Below are positions 8,009-14,096 of a stretch of DNA of 14,096 bases, in pieces. Positions within the stretch are counted from its first letter, which is position 1. Each line of letters starts with the position of its first letter. The stretch is taken from the NCBI GenBank assembly GCA_937927665.1, contig CALBRY010000606.1, positions 1 to 14,096 on the forward strand, in the 5' to 3' direction. Origin of the DNA: an uncultured Chloroflexota bacterium. Its GTDB lineage: Bacteria > Chloroflexota > Anaerolineae > Aggregatilineales > Phototrophicaceae. The notes under the pieces are model-generated. The model saw nothing but the letters and a program-made list of their open reading frames with translations, was not told the origin of the DNA and did not search any database. The translations under genes and the position numbers were made by a program.

Positions 8009-11000
8009 TTAAGTGTGTGTCTCAAACCAGTCTTCATGACCGTGCGCGATTGCGAACGACTTGTTCGTCCGGCATTTGGCGCGCACGCGGTCGTGCCAAT
8101 ACTTCATGGCAATGTGACTCCAGTCGAAGTCGCCCGCTATGAGCTTCTCCCAGTGCTTTTTCGGCTCCGCTTTCCAGATTGGCAGCAGTTCCCACAGGGG
8201 AGCGAGGCGCAAAATCACGCCGTCGTCGATCCAGTTCGGCTCCGGCTGATAACCCTCGTTGGCGATTCGTTCCATCGTCTTGCTGAATTCGGCAAGTTCA
8301 TCGACTTCGCCCGTCAGTGCTTCGATCTTGCGTTCCAGTTCCCGCAGTTGTTTACCTGTATATTTGCTGCGATCAGCTTCGAGATCACCGATTGCGTTTC
8401 GCGGACGGTTAATTCGGTAATCGAGGTAGTCGCGTAGTAAGCTGTATAAAGTGTACTTGCTAATGCGCTCGTGGAACACAACGAATCCATAGCTGCGCTT
8501 AGCGGATTGTAGGGGCCAGTAGACCGGGCGTTTGCGATACCATCTGAAGTGCCAGCCGGTGAAGAAATCCTTTCCGAGGAACTTACGTAGATCCCCCGCC
8601 GCGCCCACTTTGATCACCTCGTCCGCCGCCGCATCGCCGAGCATGAGCGACAGCGCCCGTTCGACCAGCGCGGGCAGATCGCGCTCATGTCCCTCGTCCA
8701 GCACGGTGATTCCATCCGGCACGGCGAGGTTGCGGAGCGCAGTTTCAACGTCAGCGGGGAAGACGTGCCGCCCGCCCTCCTCATCGATGGTGGCGAAGCG
8801 ATCCGCCGTCCCGACCAGCAGATCAAATTCTGTTTCATCCGGCGCGGGCAGGCTGCCGACGGCGAAATCCTCACGTTTGTACACTGCTCGACCGAGCGCA
8901 CCTGCTATACCCGGCTGAAAGCGCCCCAACACCACACCAACCGCATAGCTGATCCAGCGCACGGCAAGTTCTTCCCGTGACAATGATGGTTCCGGCGTAT
9001 CTTCCCCTGTGTTGTCACCTGTGTCGGCGGTTTCGCTGTCTTCATCCGCCGCGAACGACTCGCCCGCCAATTCCGCTTCAATCGCGGCGCGATCTTCTAG
9101 GGCGACTCCATATGTGTCATATACTGTGCGATTTATTCGACTTTCAAGCTCAGCTAAGGAATGACCGAAGTCTAAACTATCAGTTGCCATGGTCGGAAGG
9201 ATAGTAAAGTCGGGTGCACTTTCAACCGCAACAACAGATGCTCTCGCCAGTTGTACCGCTTGTTTTATCATGCCCTGTAGTCCGGAGCGAGACTCTTTAG
9301 CAATAGGCAATCGAGCAAGATCACCTACTTGAAAGTTCACTGTCGGATTGATCAGTTTGAGGAGGTAATTCACAAGCTCCGAATTGAATATAGCCAATAA
9401 TAGAGGCATGTCTTGCGGAAATAGTGATGATCCGGCCACGTCGAATATGAATCCGCCAGGAGAAATCCGTGCGTTAAAAGTAGCCGAGGTCAAAAACGAA
9501 TAAGTGATTCCAATTTTGAAATAGTACCCTTCGTTTCGTACTACTGCGCGCTCGAAAGCTTTGATCTCTTTTCCATCATTAGACCAGTTGATTACATTGT
9601 TTTGATTGCCATACCATCTTCGATAATCTCCACCTTTCATGTAAGGAAACCACTTCAACCCTGTTAATGAAGCTGCTCTTGTGTCGTGACATTCATATCG
9701 GACTTCTGACTTTCCAATTTCCCACCAGTACCGTAGGAAGCGAAAGTTGTCAGCGGTAGCCAGACCCTGTTTCGGTGGCGCAATTTCTACAAGCTTAGGT
9801 AGTGTGGCGAAGAGACTACGAATGTTTTCCCGCACCCAATATGCCCACGGTGCGCCGGGGATATCACCAAAGTGGCGCTGTACCACGTGATAGAAGTCTG
9901 CACCCGTCGCCAGAGCATGTTCAAAACCTTCACGTTTACCATCACCCCCCACACTGTTTGTCAATCGAATGGCATTCACTAACGTTTCAGGCGATGGTTT
10001 GCGTGCGTGCAACGTAAATCCGACAAAGCCTTGTGCATTCGGGTTGCTCAAATCCATGAATGTGCGCGTCCCCATGTGGTTGATGACTTCAATCGTCATC
10101 GTATCCGTCAGGGTCTTGCGCATCGTTTCATAGGAAGACAAGAACATAAACGAGTGGATGGTTAGCATTCCCAAGCGACCACTCGGTTCGAGCAGTTCAG
10201 CGCAACGCTCGATGAAAGCGGCGTACAGGTCGCCTTTGGTGTCGGGGTACTGCTCATCGAGGAAGCCTGCCAGTGTGTCGTTCAAGTTGCGCTTGCCGCT
10301 GTAGGGCGGGTTGGCGACCACCACGTCATAGCGGCGCAGTGTCACATCCAGCAGGCGTAGCCCCTTCACCGCCTCACCCGTGAAGAAGCGCATGTCCGCG
10401 CCAGTTTCCGCCTGTCGCTTGGCGAACTCGTTCAAGCCGTTGACGATCTGGTTGTAGACCACCGCCCAGAAATCCTCGTCGGAGAGGTCAGCGCCGAAAC
10501 CCGCCTCCATACGCGCCAGCATCGGCGTTTCACCGCGCGCGTGCAGCAGCGTGTCGATCTCGCGTTCCAGCCGCAGCAGCGACCCGAATTGATTCACATC
10601 TTTCAGACGCTCCCACAGCGTCTTGATCAGGCGCTCGGTCAGCGGGGAGAACTGCGCTTCACGCAGAAACGTCCCCAAACGGGAGCCGTTGAGCGGCAGC
10701 ACGTCGGCGCAGGCGAGGTGGCTGTCAGTGATGCGAGCGTTCTTGTTGAGCGCCTTCGCCTTCAGGTATAGCGCCAACGCGCTCAACTGCACGGCGCGCA
10801 GGTCGATGTCGATGCCGTACAGGTTGTGTTCGACAATGGCGGCAGCAATCTCGGACGAATCGCTCAGGGAAGGGGTTTCCAACCAACCGTCTTCACCCGC
10901 CCGGTCGATCTCCTCCTGATACATCGCTGCGAACAGATCAAACGCGACCAGTCCGAAATGCATCGTACCGCACGCCGGGTCGAGCAGCGTGATCTCCCGG

Positions 11001-11854
11001 ACGGGGCGCAGCGGCTCGGCAGGCACGTTGCCTTGCAGCGGGACGAGGTAATTCAGCAGGTCAGTTCCCATCAAGCGGGTATCGGGATGCATCTGCACCC
11101 ACGTCCGTCCGAGCGTGTTTTGCACCAGAAAGCGCACGATCCAATTGGGTGTGAACAACTGCGTTGCAGCCGGGATGTCCTGCCGCCGAATTTTGCGCTT
11201 GTTCTTCAGCCCCTCGAAAACATCCTTCTTTTCCTGCTCGTTGAAGAACTGGTACACCCAACCGATGGTTTCGTCCGCTTTCCAGCAGGCGTCCATGTCG
11301 GGCTGATTCAGGTTCTCCAGTAGCACACTCAAGGCACGTGGTCGCGGAAAAAGTCGGCTTGCCAGCGTATCCGGGTCAAACAATACAGCGATTTCCTGGG
11401 CGATCTGTCCCGCTTGCCACAGCAGGAAGCGGCGATAAGCAGCATCGTCGCCGATGGTCGTATGTTCCACCTCAACGAGATAGATTTTGAAGCCGTTGGA
11501 GTTCAGCCCTTTGTCCAACGTCCCACGAATCAGCTTGCGCGCTTCCATCATCTTGAACGCGACAAGGCGGTTCAGGTGGGTGAACGCCGCTTCGCGCACC
11601 AGCTTTTCAACCGCTTCCGACCGAGGCAGTCCGGCGCGTTCCTCGTCATCCAAGAACTGACCGAGGCGGCGATAGGTCTCAGCGGATTCGGGATCTTCGC
11701 GCACCTGCGGCAGCCGAGCGACGGGTTCAAGCTGTCCGTTGGCGGTCAAGCCATACACACCCTCAAGATGTTCTCTCGTATCTTTCGTCAGAAGTTCTCG
11801 CGCGCTCAGGGCGAGGTCATGAATAGCTTTTCGTTGTAAATCGGTCAGGGTCAT
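8009..11854 (-). CDS. pglX: PglX paralogue 1, full-length BREX N6-adenine DNA methyltransferase
   Basis: This 1281-aa product methylates adenine in a host recognition site and is needed for BREX self/non-self discrimination. The N-terminal region has LEGVYGL, EAAFTHLNRL and ETIGWVYQFF. Motif I is LDPACGTMHFG (291-301), with T-M where most family members have S-G. NLYGIDIDLRA (344-354) follows, and catalytic NPPY is at 515-518. The target-recognition region (about 640-920) contains PWAYWVREN, RFLRYWWE and a LLAIFNSELVNYLL block. An acidic linker is at about 930-965, then the C-terminal PglX region (KRPVYWPLQS, a coiled-coil-like ELERKIEALTGEVDEL, DGVILRLAPLW, FAIAHGHEDW). The ATG overlaps the brxB stop as ATGA, so translation is coupled. 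The recognition region is AT-rich (22 of 60 G/C at 9481-9540) against 40 of 60 in the catalytic region at 10321-10380. The length and intact frame suggest it is functional. Confidence 0.93.
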   Translation of the reverse strand: MTLTDLQRKAIHDLALSARELLTKDTREHLEGVYGLTANGQLEPVARLPQVREDPESAETYRRLGQFLDDEERAGLPRSEAVEKLVREAAFTHLNRLVAFKMMEARKLIRGTLDKGLNSNGFKIYLVEVEHTTIGDDAAYRRFLLWQAGQIAQEIAVLFDPDTLASRLFPRPRALSVLLENLNQPDMDACWKADETIGWVYQFFNEQEKKDVFEGLKNKRKIRRQDIPAATQLFTPNWIVRFLVQNTLGRTWVQMHPDTRLMGTDLLNYLVPLQGNVPAEPLRPVREITLLDPACGTMHFGLVAFDLFAAMYQEEIDRAGEDGWLETPSLSDSSEIAAAIVEHNLYGIDIDLRAVQLSALALYLKAKALNKNARITDSHLACADVLPLNGSRLGTFLREAQFSPLTERLIKTLWERLKDVNQFGSLLRLEREIDTLLHARGETPMLARMEAGFGADLSDEDFWAVVYNQIVNGLNEFAKRQAETGADMRFFTGEAVKGLRLLDVTLRRYDVVVANPPYSGKRNLNDTLAGFLDEQYPDTKGDLYAAFIERCAELLEPSGRLGMLTIHSFMFLSSYETMRKTLTDTMTIEVINHMGTRTFMDLSNPNAQGFVGFTLHARKPSPETLVNAIRLTNSVGGDGKREGFEHALATGADFYHVVQRHFGDIPGAPWAYWVRENIRSLFATLPKLVEIAPPKQGLATADNFRFLRYWWEIGKSEVRYECHDTRAASLTGLKWFPYMKGGDYRRWYGNQNNVINWSNDGKEIKAFERAVVRNEGYYFKIGITYSFLTSATFNARISPGGFIFDVAGSSLFPQDMPLLLAIFNSELVNYLLKLINPTVNFQVGDLARLPIAKESRSGLQGMIKQAVQLARASVVAVESAPDFTILPTMATDSLDFGHSLAELESRINRTVYDTYGVALEDRAAIEAELAGESFAADEDSETADTGDNTGEDTPEPSLSREELAVRWISYAVGVVLGRFQPGIAGALGRAVYKREDFAVGSLPAPDETEFDLLVGTADRFATIDEEGGRHVFPADVETALRNLAVPDGITVLDEGHERDLPALVERALSLMLGDAAADEVIKVGAAGDLRKFLGKDFFTGWHFRWYRKRPVYWPLQSAKRSYGFVVFHERISKYTLYSLLRDYLDYRINRPRNAIGDLEADRSKYTGKQLRELERKIEALTGEVDELAEFSKTMERIANEGYQPEPNWIDDGVILRLAPLWELLPIWKAEPKKHWEKLIAGDFDWSHIAMKYWHDRVRAKCRTNKSFAIAHGHEDWFETHT

Positions 11855-12438
11855 TCTGCATAGACTTTCGTATGATAGCTGCCGCGTGCTTCGTTTTCGG
11901 CGATGCCCATGTACTTGAGATTCGCCTGTCCCTCGGTCGTCGCTGGCATGAATAAGACGCAGGGAACGCGCGTGCGCCCCTTCATCTCGTCAAGCAGTTT
12001 GGATACACGATAAACATTCGGTGCCAGCGCGCCGGCGCGGACGATGAAGGCGAGGTGTGTCTGCGGCGAAAGCCGATCCAGCGGCGTTTTCAGCAGCTCG
12101 CACAGCGGACTCCAGTCCCGATCCGATAAATAGCGATTCACCTGCATCTGCGCGGCAAGAAAACCTTCGTCGCGTTCAAGCGACCGGACGGCATTCAGTC
12201 CTTCGCTCGTGTCGATTGATTCCCACAACAAATCTGCCAGCGAAATAGTCGTCACCTGCCGGATGCGTTCGTTCTCGATGCGCGTTTTGAGCAGTCGTAT
12301 TTGGCTGCGCATCTCCCATTCCTGCTCCGGTCGATAGCAGAAGATGGCAAATGGCAGGTCACTGTAAACATAATGGCGCATGGGAGCTGCGCGCAGGTCG
12401 GTCTCTAGCTGGCTAACGCGCTCTTTCAAGGAAGGCAC
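11851..12438 (-). CDS. brxB: BrxB, small BREX protein (DUF1788 family)
   Basis: The product is about 195 aa if translation begins at GTG 12438-12436 (V/M-PSLKERVSQLETDL). That start has AGGAG at 12450-12446 with 7-nt spacing. An ATG at 12444 gives 197 aa but only 1 nt of spacing, and a further in-frame ATG at 12474 would give 207 aa. The family is recognised from the overall pattern: KERVSQLETDL near the start, the DLPFAIFCYRPEQEWEMR block, DLLWESID, the HLAFIVRAGALAPNVYRVSKLLDEM stretch, and a C-terminal VLFMPAT..GQANLKYMGI. BrxB is an essential but biochemically poorly understood core protein of several BREX types. I see no catalytic motif, signal peptide or membrane segment. It overlaps the end of brxA by about 26 nt, and its own stop overlaps the pglX1 start by 4 nt (ATGA). 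Confidence 0.87.
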   Translation of the reverse strand: MPSLKERVSQLETDLRAAPMRHYVYSDLPFAIFCYRPEQEWEMRSQIRLLKTRIENERIRQVTTISLADLLWESIDTSEGLNAVRSLERDEGFLAAQMQVNRYLSDRDWSPLCELLKTPLDRLSPQTHLAFIVRAGALAPNVYRVSKLLDEMKGRTRVPCVLFMPATTEGQANLKYMGIAENEARGSYHTKVYAE

Positions 12439-13204
12439 GGGCATACTCCTCAAGACTGGCTGCGGGGAATTCAAGGCGAACGACGGAACCGGCAGCGTAA
12501 TATGTCAGCATCCCCTCTTGATGCGCTTCGAGGAACAGCCGCTCTACAGCGGGCACATCGAGGAAGAACAAGCGCCATTCGTCGCTGTGCAGCACCAACT
12601 TGCCGGACTGGAGTTTTTGCATGAGCCAGAAAGCGATCAGTGCAAAGGATTGGAGCGGTAAGTAAATCGGGTTGAGATGCTTACTGAGCTTGCCCTCTAG
12701 CACACTATAGTCCCGTAGTGTCGCCATGATACCTTGTGCGACTCGTTCAATCGTCTCGTTGTTCCAGCTTGAGGTTGTCTTTCCTTCGCCAACCCAACTA
12801 CTCAAAGCGTTTTGTACAACCACCAAAGGCAAATCAACGAATCCCGCTGACTTTCGCGCATAAAGCGAATCGACGACCACATCATGCAGAGTCATATCAT
12901 TTTGCGCGGAGAAGAAATAGAGCAGGGGGTCAATCCACTGCGTCGGCGCGCCATTGTGGGTCAAGGTGACCAACATCGCGCCAATCTCTGATTGGTCAAA
13001 ATATCGCTGTCGAAAGATGCGCATGACATCGTCCACACGCTTGCGAGACGTCTTTCCGAAGATGTTCTGCTGGCGCAGTCGCTCAAGGTTTGCCTGCGTC
13101 GTCTGATCGGGATTCCATGCGTCAAGCAGCGTTTTGGTGTCAGCAAGGAGCGCACTCGCCTTGATAATCCGGCTGGTATATTTCGGTTTAGTGCCGTTTT
13201 GCAT
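12413..13204 (-). CDS. brxA: BrxA, small BREX protein (DUF1819 family)
   Basis: The product is 263 aa, starting MQNGTKPKYTSRIIKASALL. The KYTSRIIKASALLADTKTLL opening followed by a mostly helical protein is characteristic of BrxA. The frame remains open upstream to an ATG at 13267, but the extra residues lie inside brxE and look non-native. The chosen ATG forms TAATG with the brxE stop and has GGAG at 13216-13213, 8 nt away. Other recognisable parts are NIFGKTSRKRVDD, the YFFSAQNDMTLHDVV block and a C-terminal EGMLTYYAAGSVVRLEF, as in a small winged-helix-like end. It is somewhat longer than enterobacterial BrxA (about 200 aa). BrxA is a core BREX protein for which DNA binding has been proposed. 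I infer it acts in the BREX complex, not as an enzyme. Confidence 0.88.
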   Translation of the reverse strand: MQNGTKPKYTSRIIKASALLADTKTLLDAWNPDQTTQANLERLRQQNIFGKTSRKRVDDVMRIFRQRYFDQSEIGAMLVTLTHNGAPTQWIDPLLYFFSAQNDMTLHDVVVDSLYARKSAGFVDLPLVVVQNALSSWVGEGKTTSSWNNETIERVAQGIMATLRDYSVLEGKLSKHLNPIYLPLQSFALIAFWLMQKLQSGKLVLHSDEWRLFFLDVPAVERLFLEAHQEGMLTYYAAGSVVRLEFPAASLEEYARAFLERAR

Positions 13205-13746
13205 TACGATCGCTCCATAAAATACGGGAACACAGGGTGCCCCACCTTGCTTACTGTATAAGCCCAAGCCAGCGCTACCGCTTTTTCCAAGATAGTGGAT
13301 GCGTTCACGGTAAGCCTGATGCGTTGTGTATTGTTCAGTCCAACTTTTCCAGCAGGCTCAAACTTCGGCGGCGTCCCGACGATGGATAGCAGCCGGTCGT
13401 GAAAGGCTGTCATATCCGAAATGGGAGTTTGAAGGTCAATTTCCGACGGCAGGCGCACGCCACGGAGTGCAAGTTCAGTCTGGCGTTGTTCATCGAGATG
13501 AAAAAGGTGCGTTGCCGTGTAGAAATCAGCCAACGCAGCCGCATGACGACTCGCGGCGGCTCGCAACGCCAATCGCTGTGCGGTGAGCTGCGGCGCGCCT
13601 ACAAAAACCCGCTCAACGACATACGCTCCGCTTGAAGTGAGGCTTTCGTCATCCCACCATTGAAGCGAGTCGCGCTGTCCTGCGCGTGCGATGAGAAGCT
13701 GAAGCTGCAACAGGCGACTCAAGTCTTGCCATGCAAGATCAAACAT
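13204..13746 (-). CDS. brxE: BrxE-like protein, first gene of a type-6-like BREX operon
   Basis: The product is 180 aa. The N-terminal LLQLQLLIARAGQRDSLQWWDDESLTSSGAY region (about 12-42) resembles BrxE proteins, which pair a helix containing a GE/GQ-D-x-WW patch with an alanine-rich helix (here ALRAAASRHAAALADF). Genes of this kind sit directly before brxA in BREX type 6, as here. The biochemical role of BrxE is unknown. No catalytic motif, signal peptide or membrane segment is visible. The ATG at 13746 is the only sensible start: an in-frame TGA lies 13 nt upstream of it. The ribosome-binding site is weak (GAGAG at 13760-13756, 9 nt away). The stop overlaps the brxA start as TAATG. It is the first gene after the predicted promoter at 13899-13907. 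The family assignment comes from remembered sequence features plus position. Confidence 0.78.
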   Translation of the reverse strand: MFDLAWQDLSRLLQLQLLIARAGQRDSLQWWDDESLTSSGAYVVERVFVGAPQLTAQRLALRAAASRHAAALADFYTATHLFHLDEQRQTELALRGVRLPSEIDLQTPISDMTAFHDRLLSIVGTPPKFEPAGKVGLNNTQRIRLTVNASTILEKAVALAWAYTVSKVGHPVFPYFMERS

Positions 13747-13770
13747 GTAGCTATGCTCTCAGAATAATAA

Positions 13771-13802
13771 CAAACGCTCACCTGGTAATACGTGAGCGCT
13801 TG
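13771..13802 (-). promoter_or_regulatory. Leader inverted repeat / hairpin upstream of brxE
   Basis: Arms are 13771-13781 (CAAACGCTCAC) and 13792-13802 (GTGAGCGCTTG) with a 10-nt loop. On the plus strand there is one A-C mismatch. In minus-strand RNA that position becomes a G-U pair, so all 11 positions can pair there. The stem lies 24 nt before the brxE start codon, in the predicted 5' leader. It is followed directly by a T-rich stretch (GTTTGTTATTATT on the minus strand, overlapping the end of the stem). It could be an attenuator or terminator, or a DNA operator for a dimeric repressor. Confidence 0.5.
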
Positions 13803-13865
13803 CGATGCAAGAAAACGGACGTAGGCATTCATGATTCAGTCTGGATCAGATAGAAATACCCATTG

Positions 13866-13879
13866 TCACGCTCGCGTGA
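13866..13879. promoter_or_regulatory. Palindrome just downstream of the predicted start of transcription
   Basis: TCACGC-TC-GCGTGA is a perfect 6-2-6 inverted repeat. It lies about 20-33 nt downstream of the -10 element on the minus strand. The position suits a repressor operator. It shares the ACGCTC core with the left arm of the larger inverted repeat at 13771-13802. Confidence 0.35.
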
Positions 13880-13898
13880 TGTGTGCCAGCACCCGTTT

Positions 13899-13907
13899 AT
13901 TATAACA
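13899..13907 (-). promoter_or_regulatory. Extended -10 promoter for the BREX operon
   Basis: The minus strand reads TGTTATAAT, a perfect TATAAT preceded by the TGn of an extended -10. The -35 region at the usual 16-18 nt distance is poor (for example TGTCGT), as is common for extended -10 promoters. Transcription would begin near 13892, giving a leader of about 145 nt before brxE. No other comparably good promoter toward brxE is visible in 13747-14096. Confidence 0.5.
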
Positions 13908-13969
13908 TCGCGTCCTCACTCACGACACCGATCTACACCGCCATTTGCATCACCAGCAAGAGGAACGAC

Positions 13970-14096
13970 ATGAGCGTTCCAACCAAGCTACTGTCGTGCT
14001 ATGTGGCGCACGGCGCTGCCTCGCAGCAGCGCCAGCATCGCTTCGCGATGCCGAATACGCCCTCGCCGCGCAATGCAGACCGTGTAACGGTTGCAT
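13970..14096 (+). CDS. Possible divergent gene, 5' end only (runs off right edge); weak
   Basis: An ATG at 13970 preceded by GAGG (13960-13963, 6-nt spacing) opens a frame with 42 codons and no stop before the window ends. The product begins MSVPTKLLSCYVAHGAASQQ. The good ribosome-binding site and divergent orientation to the BREX operon would suit a regulator or an unrelated neighbour. Against this, the sequence has no recognisable domain, its middle is made of two perfect GC-rich hairpins (14012-14051), and a minus-strand frame is open across the same bases. I do not recognise it and regard it as a candidate only. Confidence 0.2.
   Translation, partial: MSVPTKLLSCYVAHGAASQQRQHRFAMPNTPSPRNADRVTVA
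14012..14051. repeat. Two adjacent perfect GC-rich inverted repeats
   Basis: The first is GGCGCTGC (14012-14019), a 6-nt loop, then GCAGCGCC (14026-14033). After one base comes GCATCGC (14035-14041), a TTC loop, then GCGATGC (14045-14051). The tandem arrangement resembles dispersed intergenic palindromic elements (REP-like) or a terminator for a gene beyond the right edge. No T-run follows on either strand, so a simple intrinsic terminator is less likely. Confidence 0.5.

Larger units (their letters stand above)
13747..14096. other. Intergenic/leader region upstream of brxE
   Basis: This is the only stretch over 300 bases without a confident gene. It contains the extended -10 promoter (13899-13907), the leader hairpin (13771-13802), a 14-bp palindrome (13866-13879), a GGAACG...CGTTCC inverted repeat (13962-13967 with 13975-13980), two adjacent GC-rich hairpins (14012-14051) and a short plus-strand frame open to the window edge (from 13970). 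I see no tRNA, CRISPR repeat or transposase. Confidence 0.7.

Noticed and set aside
13205..13267. Upstream start for brxA adding 21 residues
   Set aside because: The added residues overlap brxE, have no family match, and the internal ATG has a proper GGAG and a TAATG junction.
1..13746. DISARM or BREX type 1
   Set aside because: No drmA/B/C genes are seen, and no Lon-like brxL. The BrxE-BrxA-BrxB start and brxC content point to a type-6-like BREX.
13950..14096. Minus-strand open frame ending at 13952-13950 as the 3' end of an upstream gene
   Set aside because: The translation is Arg/Ala/Ser-rich without family features. The same bases are open on the other strand because of GC-rich palindromes.
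13747..14096. CRISPR array, tRNA or insertion sequence in the intergenic region
   Set aside because: No regularly spaced direct repeats, no cloverleaf with TPsiC-like sequence, and no transposase or terminal repeats were found by eye.

Overview
The window is a single co-oriented block of genes, all read right to left on the minus strand. It is most of a BREX (bacteriophage exclusion) phage-defence operon of the type-6-like kind. From the promoter side (right) to the left edge the order is brxE, brxA, brxB, a full-length pglX (paralogue 1), brxC, a HEPN-domain gene, and a second pglX (paralogue 2) broken into pieces. Neighbouring genes overlap or are separated by at most 14 nt, so one transcript and translational coupling are expected. 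The core gene pglZ, and the brxD and brxHI genes that accompany BrxE in described type 6 systems, are not here. They would be expected to the left of position 1.

Region by region. Positions 13747-14096 are intergenic or leader DNA. They hold a near-consensus extended -10 promoter reading toward brxE, several inverted repeats, and a weak candidate for a divergent plus-strand gene running off the right edge. Positions 11851-13746 hold the three small genes brxE, brxA and brxB. Positions 8009-11854 encode PglX1 (1281 aa). Positions 4218-7994 encode BrxC (1258 aa, Walker A and B). Positions 3395-4213 encode a 272-aa protein with a clear HEPN RNase signature (RNDIIH). Positions 1-3386 encode PglX2. 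It is split near 1461-1471 into an N-terminal methyltransferase protein and a C-terminal specificity-like protein, and is split again by an in-frame TAA at 47-49, after which recognisable PglX-like coding continues off the left edge.

Expected joint action, from what is known of BREX: a PglX methyltransferase marks host DNA at a non-palindromic site (N6-adenine). BrxC (AAA+ ATPase), BrxA, BrxB and PglZ act with PglX to block replication of unmarked phage DNA. The unusual points are the embedded HEPN gene, the two pglX genes flanking brxC, the broken state of the second pglX, and the AT-rich target-recognition segments inside GC-rich pglX genes, which suggest exchange of specificity domains.

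Organism: a bacterium of moderately high GC using standard Shine-Dalgarno signals (GGAG/AAGGAGG). Nothing in the window fixes the phylum. A Chloroflexota-like source is only an impression.
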